Notes under the pieces: generated by a model
The model's input: only the letters and a program-made list of their open reading frames with translations
Database searches by the model: none
What the model was told of the DNA's origin: nothing
Assembly (NCBI GenBank): GCA_944376715.1
Contig: CALWDO010000034.1
Location: forward strand, 1-34,403
Direction of reading: 5' to 3'
DNA from: an uncultured Lachnoclostridium sp.
GTDB taxonomy: Bacteria > Bacillota > Clostridia > Lachnospirales > Lachnospiraceae
DNA: 34,403 bases
Position numbers and translations under genes: made by a program
Shown here: positions 24,122 through 32,180 of the stretch, one piece after another
Layout: the number at the start of each line of letters is the position of its first letter
Position numbering within the stretch: position 1 is the stretch's first letter

Positions 24122-25154
24122 GAGCTGCCTCCTCTCCTGCGGCATCCTTCAAGATATTGGAAGTCACTTTCCTCTCCGCAGAAACCGCTTTATATGCAGA
24201 TACACATACTCCAAGAATAATCAAAATACCTGTCATCAATTTGCTCCATTCCGTCGGTATTCCAAGAAGAATCAAATTGTTTGAAATAATCTTCATCAGT
24301 ACCACTCCAAGAAACGTCCCGAAAACACTTCCGCTTCCTCCTGCAATATTGGCTCCTCCCAGAACTACTGCCGCAATAATTGTCATCTCATAACCATCAA
24401 AGAAATTAATCTGACACATTCCCGACAGAGTGACCTGTGTAAGCCCAGTTATCCCACCGATCATTCCGCAGGCGGTAAAAACAAATACTCTAATAGCCGC
24501 CACATTAAATCCAGCTCTCTCTGCCGCTACCGGATCACCTCCAACTGCATATATGCCCCGACCCAACATAGTATATTTCATAATAAAACCAACAATTAAC
24601 AATGTGACAATCAGGAACAAAATACTTACATGCATAGAACTTCCCAAATTTGTGGCAGCACTCCTGACTGAAAACAGATTGGCGGACACCATATTCTTCA
24701 TAGGTTCCGGAAGCACTGAAATAACGCTGCTTTTCAGAACGCCTTGAGTAAAACCAAGGTATATTGTACATGTCCCGAGCGTAATGATCAGCGTAGGAAG
24801 TTTTAACCATGCTGCCAAGACACCATTAATCATTCCCAGGAAAGCACCAATCACAGCCGCCAGCAAAAATCCCAAGATAACCGGCCCTTGATAGCCTGTA
24901 ACCTGAAACAATTTTGTAACGGCAAACATGCATAACATTGCGGTATAAGGAAATGACACATCAATATTTCCCGATACAATCACCATAAAAAGCCCTGACG
25001 CCATCATACCAGGTACAATCAGGCTTCTCGTCAGGTCGACCAGATTGTTAGCCGTAAAAAATTGCCCGCTGATCGCCTGAATGATCAATGACAATATTAT
25101 AATAATCAAAGCTACATAAAATTCATTACGTTTTAATAACCGTTGTATTTTCAT
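24114..25154 (-). CDS. Sugar ABC transporter permease 1 (RbsC/LsrC type)
   Basis: This 346-residue permease of the ribose/AI-2/rhamnose importer class has VPGMMASGLFMVIVSGNIDVS, LKLPTLIITLGTCTIYLGFTQG, the coupling loop MLGRGIYAVGGDPVAAERAGF, and EMTIIAAVVLGGANIAGGSGSVFGT near the end. The two permeases differ clearly in sequence, so the channel is probably a heterodimer, as in the Lsr and Rha systems. ATG 25154 follows GGAG about 13 nt upstream. It starts 4 bp after the ATPase stop, which suggests tight coupling. Confidence 0.91.
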   Translation of the reverse strand: MKIQRLLKRNEFYVALIIIILSLIIQAISGQFFTANNLVDLTRSLIVPGMMASGLFMVIVSGNIDVSFPYTAMLCMFAVTKLFQVTGYQGPVILGFLLAAVIGAFLGMINGVLAAWLKLPTLIITLGTCTIYLGFTQGVLKSSVISVLPEPMKNMVSANLFSVRSAATNLGSSMHVSILFLIVTLLIVGFIMKYTMLGRGIYAVGGDPVAAERAGFNVAAIRVFVFTACGMIGGITGLTQVTLSGMCQINFFDGYEMTIIAAVVLGGANIAGGSGSVFGTFLGVVLMKIISNNLILLGIPTEWSKLMTGILIILGVCVSAYKAVSAERKVTSNILKDAAGEEAAHE

Positions 25155-25158
25155 ATTG

Positions 25159-26661
25159 TCATCCCACTCCTTCTGTTATCAATGCCTGCAATTTAGAACT
25201 GTCAAGATCCGTATTCTTATACTCTCCCGTAATATGGCCGCTTTTGATGATCAGAATCCTATTGCAATTCATCAAAATCTCGCTGATATCGTCTGAAATC
25301 AACAGAATTGCCATATCTTTCTCCTCCGCAAGTTTTCTGAGGTAATTATGGATATCATATTTCGCTCCTATATCTACGCCTACTGTTGGTCCATTTAAGA
25401 TCAGGACTTTAGGCCTAGTTTCCAACCATTTTCCCAGAACCACTTTCTGCTGATTCCCCCCTGACAGGGTTTGGATTCCGTCTTTCAGTTCATGCAGTTT
25501 AATACCAAGGCTTTTAATCCAATATTTAGAGTCTTCGATTCCCTTTTTATAATCTACAGTTTTATTTTTTCTTTTCAATCTATCAATATTGGATATTATC
25601 ATATTGTTTTCAATAGACTGAGTCAGGAAAAGCCCTTCTGTCAATCTATCTTCCGGAACATACCCTACCTTTAATTTCAGGGCATCCATAGGCGTCCTGA
25701 TCTGTACTTCTTTATCCTCTATATATATTTTCCCTGAACTTGCTGTGTATAAGCCAAAAAGAGTTTTGGCCAATTCTGTCCTGCCGGAACCCAACAAACC
25801 AGTTATTCCTAAAATCTCGCCTGGATGTATGTCAAAATTGATATTTTCAAAGCCATTCTTAAGGCATAAGTTTTCTACCCTGAACAGGGATTTGTTGAAA
25901 TCCGCGTTCTTTGCCGTAAAATACTCTTCCTCAATAGTCCTGCCCGTCATATAATATATAAACTGTTCATTTGTGACATTTTGTGCCGGTTTAGAGATAA
26001 TTGTTTTACCATTTCGGAATACTGTAAACTGATCTGCGATTTCAAAGACCTCATCCAATTTATGACTGACAAATAAAATAGAAATGCCTTCTTCTTGCAG
26101 TTGCCGAATCACTCGAAAAAGCTTGTCCACCTCTTTTCTTGTTAATGCGGATGTTGGTTCATCCATAATAATTAATTTCGAATTATATAAAATGGATCTG
26201 GCAATTGCAATGAGCTGTTTGTCTGCAATTGATAAAGTTCCAACCGTCTCATCTAATGGAATATTTATCCCTATATGATCCAGTGCTTGCCGCGCAATCT
26301 TTCTTACATTCTTCCAATTTACCAGTTTTCTTTTATTATAAAGCTCATAATTCATAGCGATATTTTCAGCTACAGTTAAATTAGGAAAAATAGACATGTC
26401 CTGGTAAATAACCTGAATGCCCATTTGAATTGACTGGTTAATATCCAGAGATGGATACTCCTGACTATCAAAATAAATACTTCCTCCATCCGGTTTATAA
26501 AACCCGGAAATAATTTTTATTAAAGTTGATTTGCCGCATCCATTCTCTCCAACCAGGCAATGAATCTCTCCTTTATGTATGGTCAAATTTACTTTATCAA
26601 GTGCTTTAACACCGCCAAAATGTTTTGATATTTCTTTTGCTTCTAGTAATATCTCGCTCAT
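25159..26661 (-). CDS. Double-domain sugar ABC transporter ATPase (RbsA/LsrA type)
   Basis: This 500-residue protein has two ATPase domains. Domain 1 is complete: Walker A GENGCGKST (38-46), signature LSIADKQLIAIAR and Walker B LIIMDEPTSALT. Domain 2 has the degenerate Walker A GLLGSGRTE usual in this class and signature LSGGNQQKVVLGKWL. Its Walker B reads VLILNGPTVGVDIGAK, so both the Asp and the catalytic Glu of LDEPT are replaced. Only domain 1 is likely to hydrolyse ATP. I chose ATG 26661 (GAGG 5 nt upstream); the open frame to 26721 runs through a hairpin. It follows the binding-protein gene after an 80-bp gap with a stem-loop. Confidence 0.92.
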   Translation of the reverse strand: MSEILLEAKEISKHFGGVKALDKVNLTIHKGEIHCLVGENGCGKSTLIKIISGFYKPDGGSIYFDSQEYPSLDINQSIQMGIQVIYQDMSIFPNLTVAENIAMNYELYNKRKLVNWKNVRKIARQALDHIGINIPLDETVGTLSIADKQLIAIARSILYNSKLIIMDEPTSALTRKEVDKLFRVIRQLQEEGISILFVSHKLDEVFEIADQFTVFRNGKTIISKPAQNVTNEQFIYYMTGRTIEEEYFTAKNADFNKSLFRVENLCLKNGFENINFDIHPGEILGITGLLGSGRTELAKTLFGLYTASSGKIYIEDKEVQIRTPMDALKLKVGYVPEDRLTEGLFLTQSIENNMIISNIDRLKRKNKTVDYKKGIEDSKYWIKSLGIKLHELKDGIQTLSGGNQQKVVLGKWLETRPKVLILNGPTVGVDIGAKYDIHNYLRKLAEEKDMAILLISDDISEILMNCNRILIIKSGHITGEYKNTDLDSSKLQALITEGVG

Positions 26662-26689
26662 CCTATCCTCGCCCTCACTTAAGAATATA

Positions 26690-26719
26690 GCCCGTATATC
26701 CAAAAAAGGATGTACGGGC
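26690..26719 (-). other. Intercistronic stem-loop between binding protein and ATPase genes
   Basis: On the minus strand GCCCGTACATCC and GGATATACGGGC pair (one internal mismatch) around TTTTTT. No T-run follows. Such a hairpin between a binding-protein gene and the rest of its ABC operon commonly protects the upstream mRNA from 3' decay, giving more receptor than transporter. Confidence 0.6.
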
Positions 26720-26740
26720 ATAAATATTCAGACAACCTTT

Positions 26741-27802
26741 TTAGAACGGATAGTCCGCCATATTATCTTTATTAATAACAAGAATCGCATTACCACTGAT
26801 ATTTTTGCCATCTACCGTAACGCTATTATATCCATCTATCCCAAAGTCATATCCTGTCTGGATCTGATCTCCATTTCCATCCAAAATCATGGACGCGATA
26901 TGGCACATTACTTTACCTGAAAGGGCAGGATCCCAGGAAAGTACGCATGGATTAGATCCAGATTCCAGATATGGTCCTGACACAGACGGGACGCCTGTTC
27001 CGACAGCAAAAATCTGTCCTGTCATTCCTAATTCGTCAATCGCTTTCGCCGCACCTGGCGCATCATAACTGGATGCCCCTAAAAAACCTTTAATATCCGG
27101 ATATTTCTTTATGATTTCTTTTGCCTTGTTATAGGCTGTATCCATATTATCTTCACATTCAATTCTTTCTTCAGGAATCAATTCCATATTCGGATACGCT
27201 TCCTGCTGATGCGCGACAGCCGCATCCATCCACTGATTATGCGATACAGATGACAGGAACGCTACCATAGTGACATATTTCCCTTCTTCTCCCATAGCAG
27301 CTGCCAATTCATCCATCATTCTTTCACCATATTCCTGATTGCTAAACGCTTCAACATCATAATCACATTCATCAAATCCTTCTGCTTCATGAGTAACAAC
27401 AACGATTCCTTTCTCCCTGGCTTTGGCAAGTACCGGCCGGCACGCCTCCGGATCGATAGGGACAACACATAAAGCATCAATATCCTGTGCAATCAAGTTT
27501 TCAATCACTTGTATCTGTTCTGCTGAGTCTGTTTTAGACGGCCCTTTTACATAAGCATTATTTCCTGTTTCTTCTGCGAATTCATCAACCCCCTGCTGAA
27601 GCCGGATAAACCATGGGTCTGACATATCTTTTACGACAGTAGCAATCGTATACCCCCCTTCTGATGCTTTGTCCCCACTTTCATTTGTGTCAGAAGCGCT
27701 CGTCTGTGAGTTTGTTTCTGTACTCTGGCTTGATCCACATCCAGTTGCCATTGTCATCACCATTACCATACAAAGAACCATTGACACTAATTTCTTTTTC
27801 AT
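26741..27802 (-). CDS. Sugar-binding lipoprotein (LsrB/RhaS-like periplasmic-binding family)
   Basis: This 353-residue lipoprotein has a signal peptide of about 21 residues ending MATGC, with lipidation at Cys22, then a Ser/Thr/Asn-rich linker. The mature part follows the LsrB pattern: TIATVVKDMSDPWFIRLQQG, VKGPSKTDSAEQIQVIENLIAQ, VVPIDPEACRPVLAKAREKGI, SVSHNQWMDA and the family-typical C-terminal INKDNMADYPF. Residues that LsrB uses to bind AI-2 are not kept (for example Ser-His where LsrB has Asp-Gln before the NQW), so another small sugar is likely. ATG 27802 has AAGGAGG 6 nt upstream. It follows the kinase by 25 bp. Confidence 0.88.
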   Translation of the reverse strand: MKKKLVSMVLCMVMVMTMATGCGSSQSTETNSQTSASDTNESGDKASEGGYTIATVVKDMSDPWFIRLQQGVDEFAEETGNNAYVKGPSKTDSAEQIQVIENLIAQDIDALCVVPIDPEACRPVLAKAREKGIVVVTHEAEGFDECDYDVEAFSNQEYGERMMDELAAAMGEEGKYVTMVAFLSSVSHNQWMDAAVAHQQEAYPNMELIPEERIECEDNMDTAYNKAKEIIKKYPDIKGFLGASSYDAPGAAKAIDELGMTGQIFAVGTGVPSVSGPYLESGSNPCVLSWDPALSGKVMCHIASMILDGNGDQIQTGYDFGIDGYNSVTVDGKNISGNAILVINKDNMADYPF

Positions 27803-27827
27803 ATGTAACCTCCTTCAATTATATAAT

Positions 27828-29516
27828 CTACTCATGATACCTTTCTTCTCTCTTGATCTCTTTCAGCCCTTTCAGCCCTTTCATAAAAGAATCATTCAAT
27901 CCAAAAGTGTCATGCAGTATTCCATAAAAAGAATAAACCTTATCATACAGCTTCCCATTTTCACTGTCCGGATGATAAACAACCACTTCTTTTGGAACCA
28001 GCCTTTCTGCGGCTTCCTGAAAATCTCTACATCCCCATTTTTTATCTGCTTTTCCTAAAGCAACCGCTGCACACACTGCGGCTCCTCTTGCTGAAACATT
28101 ATCAAACCATGGAACAATGATATCTTTATGAAATACATCTGCACACATCTGCATGATCCACGGACTTTTACGTGCAATTCCGCCTACCGCATATATAGCA
28201 TTGATTTCAACGCCATTTTTTTCATAATTCTCTATAATCTTTCTCGATCCGAATATATTTGCCTCCACAAGAGCCCTGTATATCTCTTCCGGTCTGGTTT
28301 CCAATGTCATTCCGACAATTAAACCTGACAAATTATAGTTAGATAAGATACTGCGGTTTCCATTTAACCAGTCCAATGCAACAAGCCCTGTTTCCCCAGG
28401 TTTATATTGAACTGCCATTTCTCCCAATAGATCCAGCAGGCTTTTCCCCTCTTTTCTGGCTCTTTCTGCATATGGTGCCGGTACACAATTTTGTGCAAAC
28501 CAGGAAAAAACATCTCCCGTAGCAGGTTGACCTGATTCATATCCATACAGCCCCGGAATCATTCCATCGGCAGCGACAGAACAAATACCATCAAAAGAAC
28601 GAAATTCTCTATACATCAACTGGTGGCAAGTAGAGGTCCCCATTACAAGTACCATACTTCCACTTTCCGTCACGCCTGCACCACAACCAGATACCGCGCT
28701 ATCTCCATGTCCTGCTGCCACAACTGCTTCTGTGGTAACTCCCAGAAGTTCTGCCATATGAGGAAGTACTTTGCCGACATAATCGCCCGCTTTTACTATA
28801 TCCCCTGCTAATTTTGTATTTGCCGCATCCTCTAAAAGAGGATTTAATGCTCTGGCAAACGCTGCGTCTGGATATCCCTTTCCTTTAACCCAAAAAGCAT
28901 TCACACCTAATATCCCGCTGTTACGGCTATTGATCCCTGTCAGCAGCATGACAATATAGTCAACAGCTTCTATAAAATAATCTGCCTCAATATAAATCTC
29001 TGGATTTTCTTCCGCCACCTGCAACATTTTAGGATATACCCATTCTGACGATACAGAATTTCCAAAATATTCTTTTAACCAGGTAGTATTCTCTTTTGCG
29101 TATTTTTCTATACGTTCCGCATATGGCTGTGCTCCATGATGTTTCCATAATTTGGGCCATGCATTGGGAATATCCCGAAAACGGTCCATTTTGCAGAGAG
29201 GCGTCCCATCTTTTTTAATCGGAATCAACGTACAACTGGTAAAATCTGTCCCTATTCCTGCCACTTCTTCTGGTTTGATCCGGCCTTCCCTTAACATTTC
29301 TCTGGATACAGAAACCATACTTTCCAACCAGTCGTCCGGATCCTGCAGGAACCATTCCGGTTCCAGTTTAATGGGTTTATGTTTCATTTCCCTCGAAATA
29401 ACGCCATTCTTATATGGGCTTTCTGCAGTTGCCGCCATCTTCCCTGTATTCAAATCAAGAGCCACACCTCTGCAGGATAGAGTCCCAAAATCAAATCCCA
29501 AAACATATCTGCTCAT
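27828..29516 (-). CDS. Ribulokinase-like FGGY carbohydrate kinase
   Basis: This 562-residue kinase has the length and motifs of L-ribulokinase AraB: YVLGFDFGTLSCRGVALD, then GIGTDFTSCTLIPI, WPKLWKHHGAQPYAERI, FIEAVDYIVMLLTG, GHGDSAVSGCGAGVTESG, MGTSTCHQLMY, GLYGYESGQPATGDVFSWF, ALDWLNGNRS, ETRPEEIYRALVEA and AVGGIARKSPWIMQMCAD. It should phosphorylate a ketopentose or related polyol inside the cell. There is no araA (isomerase) or araD (epimerase) next to it, so the pathway is not the standard arabinose route. Neighbours are a BtpA/SgcQ-family protein upstream and a sugar importer downstream, in one operon. ATG 29516 has AGAAGG nearby. Confidence 0.87.
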   Translation of the reverse strand: MSRYVLGFDFGTLSCRGVALDLNTGKMAATAESPYKNGVISREMKHKPIKLEPEWFLQDPDDWLESMVSVSREMLREGRIKPEEVAGIGTDFTSCTLIPIKKDGTPLCKMDRFRDIPNAWPKLWKHHGAQPYAERIEKYAKENTTWLKEYFGNSVSSEWVYPKMLQVAEENPEIYIEADYFIEAVDYIVMLLTGINSRNSGILGVNAFWVKGKGYPDAAFARALNPLLEDAANTKLAGDIVKAGDYVGKVLPHMAELLGVTTEAVVAAGHGDSAVSGCGAGVTESGSMVLVMGTSTCHQLMYREFRSFDGICSVAADGMIPGLYGYESGQPATGDVFSWFAQNCVPAPYAERARKEGKSLLDLLGEMAVQYKPGETGLVALDWLNGNRSILSNYNLSGLIVGMTLETRPEEIYRALVEANIFGSRKIIENYEKNGVEINAIYAVGGIARKSPWIMQMCADVFHKDIIVPWFDNVSARGAAVCAAVALGKADKKWGCRDFQEAAERLVPKEVVVYHPDSENGKLYDKVYSFYGILHDTFGLNDSFMKGLKGLKEIKREERYHE

Positions 29517-29535
29517 TTTTAAGCCTTCTAAATAT

Positions 29536-30348
29536 TTAAACCTCTCCTCTAAATCGCTTTACTACATCCATAAATGCTTTTACACGACTTTTGTCCACCT
29601 GATTTTCAAATTTTCCGTTATACTTAAACGTAGTAGCAACTACCGCACCGTCAGCTATTTTTAAAATATCCTCTATTGTTTCTTTTGTACACCCGGTATT
29701 TGCCAATACAACTGTATCAGGGACAACCTCTTTTACTTCTTTAAGAAGTGACTGGTCAGTAGGTGACCCTGCCGTCAACCCTGACACACACAACGCATCC
29801 GGCCTGCAGTTAAATACGGTAGACTTTGCAATTTGTTTCAAATTTCTGTCCGCTAGATATTTAGCCGCCTCCGGCAAAATATTAAACAAAAGCTTTACCT
29901 CTTCAGCTCCAATCTCATGTTGATGCCGTATCGTTGCTCCGCAGTCAGTATCCCATAATCCAAAATCACTGGCATATACTCCTGTAAAAATCTCTCTTAC
30001 AAATTTTGCATCTACAGCAGCCGCCAAATCCAACGACGCGTTAGGATCCCAAAGGACGTTGACTCCATATGGAATTGATATATAAGGTTTTAATTCCCCT
30101 ATAATCCTTGCCATGGATGCCACTGTCACAGTTTCAACAGAAGTAAGATACGGAAGACTATATTCGTTGCTGAACATAATCGCATCCACACCGCCTTCCT
30201 GCAGCGCATCCAAATCTTCTTTTGCCTTTTCTACTACCCATTTCATGCCCTTTTCCTTGTCATAGCCTGGATCACCGGGCATCGCCTGTAAATGGAGCAT
30301 AGAAATAACACATTTTTCTTTTCCTATTACCTCTTTTAACCAACTCAT
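29536..30348 (-). CDS. BtpA/SgcQ-family TIM-barrel protein
   Basis: This 270-residue cytoplasmic protein belongs to the BtpA family (named for a cyanobacterial photosystem I factor, with SgcQ of the E. coli sgc sugar operon as relative). It has CVISMLHLQAMPGDPGY, GGVDAIMFSNEYSLPYL, PYGVNVLWDPNASLDLAAA, REIFTGVYASDFGLWDTDCG and a C-terminal phosphate-site-like ANTGCTKETI...ADGAVVATTFKYNG. The fold resembles phosphate-binding barrels such as tryptophan synthase alpha. No reaction is established. Placed between a DeoR regulator and a sugar kinase, it may act on the phosphorylated sugar. ATG 30348 has GGAGG 6 nt upstream. Confidence 0.87.
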   Translation of the reverse strand: MSWLKEVIGKEKCVISMLHLQAMPGDPGYDKEKGMKWVVEKAKEDLDALQEGGVDAIMFSNEYSLPYLTSVETVTVASMARIIGELKPYISIPYGVNVLWDPNASLDLAAAVDAKFVREIFTGVYASDFGLWDTDCGATIRHQHEIGAEEVKLLFNILPEAAKYLADRNLKQIAKSTVFNCRPDALCVSGLTAGSPTDQSLLKEVKEVVPDTVVLANTGCTKETIEDILKIADGAVVATTFKYNGKFENQVDKSRVKAFMDVVKRFRGEV

Positions 30349-30358
30349 CTTTTTCCTC

Positions 30359-31138
30359 CTATATAGTGATTAAATTTATTGCTTTATCATTTAATATTTC
30401 TACAGTTTCTTCATCAATCCCGGCATCCGTAATAACAACGTCAAAATCATCTATATCACAGACCTTTGTTAGAGCCTTTCTTCTAAACTTTGTGTGATCA
30501 CTAAGAAGCACTCTATATCTCCCACTGGCTATAATACTTCTTTTTATGCCGATCTCTATAAAATTACTGTCAAACACTCCATATTCCGGATTAATTGCAT
30601 CAGCTCCCAAAAATACTATATCTACACAAAGTTTTCTGACCATTTCTTCAGCGATCTGTCCAACCAGGACATTATACCCATCCCTTCTGATTCCTCCAGT
30701 AACAATCAAAGCGGATGTTTTATCTAGTTTAATGTTATATGCAATATCTAAGTTATGGGTAATCACTGTAAGATTCTGAAACCTATGTAAGGTCTTGGCC
30801 AGCAAAAGTGTCGTTGTCCCTGAATCCAGAAAAATACTGCATCCGTCTTTTATCAATTCTGCCGCTTTCTGGGCGATTTTCGTCTTTTCAGGGATCATAA
30901 GTTTCATCTTCTCGTCGACGCCTCTTTCCAGACCAGTTCCTCTCTCAATTACAGCGCCTCCGTGTGTACGTTCCAGATATCCCATACCTGCCATTTCATC
31001 CAGATCTCTCCGGGCTGTAGCCTCTGAGACTTTACACAAGTTTGCAGCTTCTTTTATGGTTATACTTCGTCTTTCATTTAAGTAGTCCATGATACTCTGC
31101 TGGCGTTTCGCTGGCATTGAAGACGTCGTTTGATGCAT
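30359..31138 (-). CDS. DeoR-family transcriptional regulator (operon repressor)
   Basis: This 259-residue regulator has an N-terminal winged helix, RQQSIMDYLNERRSITIKEA then LCKVSEATARRDLDEM, and RTHGGAV. A sugar-phosphate-sensing domain follows, with DSGTTTLLLAKTL, LTVITHNLDIA, VTGGIRRDGYNVLVG, FLGADAI and DHTKFRRKALTKV. It probably represses its own operon and is released by a phosphorylated sugar. ATG 31138 is preferred (AAGGAG 9 nt upstream); ATG 31147 abuts the SD site. It is the first gene of the BtpA-kinase-ABC operon, 10 bp before the next gene. It is closely similar to the regulator at 31346-32125. Confidence 0.93.
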   Translation of the reverse strand: MHQTTSSMPAKRQQSIMDYLNERRSITIKEAANLCKVSEATARRDLDEMAGMGYLERTHGGAVIERGTGLERGVDEKMKLMIPEKTKIAQKAAELIKDGCSIFLDSGTTTLLLAKTLHRFQNLTVITHNLDIAYNIKLDKTSALIVTGGIRRDGYNVLVGQIAEEMVRKLCVDIVFLGADAINPEYGVFDSNFIEIGIKRSIIASGRYRVLLSDHTKFRRKALTKVCDIDDFDVVITDAGIDEETVEILNDKAINLITI

Positions 31139-31151
31139 TCTCTTCATCTCC

Positions 31152-31210
31152 TTGCAATGATATTATCATGTTTTGCAATGTTTTGCAATATTATTTGTTA
31201 TTTTCTGCAA
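31152..31210 (-). promoter_or_regulatory. Operon promoter with helically phased TTGCAA boxes (probable DeoR operator)
   Basis: The palindromic hexamer TTGCAA occurs at 31152-31157, 31173-31178 and 31183-31188, and CTGCAA at 31205-31210. Start-to-start distances are 21, 10 and 22 bp, i.e. one or two helical turns. Two copies form the tandem repeat TTTTGCAATG/TTTTGCAATA. The promoter is the box at 31183 (as -35), a 17-bp spacer and TAATAT (31160-31165, minus strand), right before the SD site. TTGACA (31217-31222) is an alternative -35 for a weaker TAACAA. Tandem repeats are typical of DeoR-family operators. Confidence 0.65.
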
Positions 31211-31295
31211 TATTTTTTGTCAAGCATTGCATTATATTTCATTTTTTTACACAAAACAATAAATACAACTTTATTTTTTGCGTAATCCCGAATAT

Positions 31296-31345
31296 AAAAA
31301 TATTAGGGCCATGCTTTTATTTTCAGCATGACCCTAATATTTTTT
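31296..31345 (-). terminator. Strong terminator after the second DeoR gene
   Basis: Arms AAAAATATTAGGG/CCCTAATATTTTT extend into ATGCT/AGCAT across one mismatch pair, with a 9-nt loop and T-runs on both strands. It starts at the stop codon of the regulator at 31346 and separates it from the operon promoter. Confidence 0.9.
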
Positions 31346-32125
31346 CTATGCATATATTAACTTCACTTGTGTTTTCTGTATCATTTCCGCCGTTTTTTCA
31401 TCTAAGCCCTTATCAGTAATAATTACATCAAATTCCTCAATACCACATACTTTTGTCAACGCTTTCTGCTTAAACTTTGTATGGTCCGCCAGCAATACTC
31501 TTGTTTCCCCACAATGGATACTGCTCCTTTTTATTCCTACTTCTAAAAAATTACTATTATAGATTCCACTATCCGGCATTACCGCATCTGCCCCAATAAA
31601 TGAAATGTCTACCCTCAGCTTATTGACCATCTCCTCCGCAATAGACCCAACCAGCACTCCATAATTATCGCGCCGGATACCTCCAGTTATAATCAATGTA
31701 GAGGAGCTGTCCAATTTTGTATGATAAGCAATATCAAGACTATGTGTAATTACTGTGAGATTTTGAAAAGGCAAAAGTAAATTTGCCAAAAGCAGAGTGG
31801 TTGTCCCTGAGTCAAGATAGACACTGCTTCCATCTTCCACCAGTTTCACTGCTTCTTTAGCAATCTTTGTCTTTTCCGGAATCATTACTTTCATTTTTTC
31901 TGCATGAACCATCTCCAAGGATGTACCTTTCTCAAGGACAGCACCTCCATGTGTTCGTGATAATAATCCTTGAGCAGACAAATCATCCAGATCCCTTCTG
32001 GCTGTTGCTTCCGAGACCTTACAGAGTATCGCAGCTTCTCTAATGGTTATACTATGGTTTTCCTGTAAATATTCCATAATACTTTGCTGGCGTTTCGCTG
32101 GTATCGTGCTCGTTATCTGCCCCAT
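31346..32125 (-). CDS. DeoR-family transcriptional regulator (paralogue, own transcription unit)
   Basis: This 259-residue protein is the same length as the regulator at 30359-31138 and roughly two-thirds identical to it by eye. The reading helix is identical (LCKVSEATARRDLD), and PAKRQQSIM, RTHGGAV, MIPEKTKIA, DSGTTTLLLA, FQNLTVITH and DHTKF are shared. It therefore may bind the same operator sequence. The sensing domain differs more (for example IHCGETR versus IASGRYR). ATG 32125 has GAGAGG 8 nt upstream. It has its own promoter and terminator, and there are no TTGCAA boxes in its promoter. A tandem gene duplication is the simplest origin. Confidence 0.92.
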   Translation of the reverse strand: MGQITSTIPAKRQQSIMEYLQENHSITIREAAILCKVSEATARRDLDDLSAQGLLSRTHGGAVLEKGTSLEMVHAEKMKVMIPEKTKIAKEAVKLVEDGSSVYLDSGTTTLLLANLLLPFQNLTVITHSLDIAYHTKLDSSSTLIITGGIRRDNYGVLVGSIAEEMVNKLRVDISFIGADAVMPDSGIYNSNFLEVGIKRSSIHCGETRVLLADHTKFKQKALTKVCGIEEFDVIITDKGLDEKTAEMIQKTQVKLIYA

Positions 32126-32149
32126 ATACAATACCTCTCTTTAGTAAAT

Positions 32150-32178
32150 TACATATATTTCCATTTTAAGTCATGTAA
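32150..32178 (-). promoter_or_regulatory. Promoter of the second DeoR gene
   Basis: The minus strand has TTACAT (32173-32178), a 17-bp spacer and TATGTA (32150-32155). The outer bases form an inverted repeat TTACAT/ATGTAA. The -35 matches the consensus only moderately. Confidence 0.5.
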
Positions 32179-32180
32179 GA

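Noticed and set aside
26741-27802. Autoinducer-2 (Lsr) quorum-sensing uptake system
   Set aside because: The transporter resembles Lsr, but the receptor lacks AI-2 contacts, and LsrK, LsrF and LsrG are absent; the kinase is of ribulokinase type.
31152-31210. TTGCAA repeats as a CRISPR or satellite array
   Set aside because: The units are six to ten bases, unevenly spaced by one or two helical turns and confined to one promoter; an operator is the better reading.
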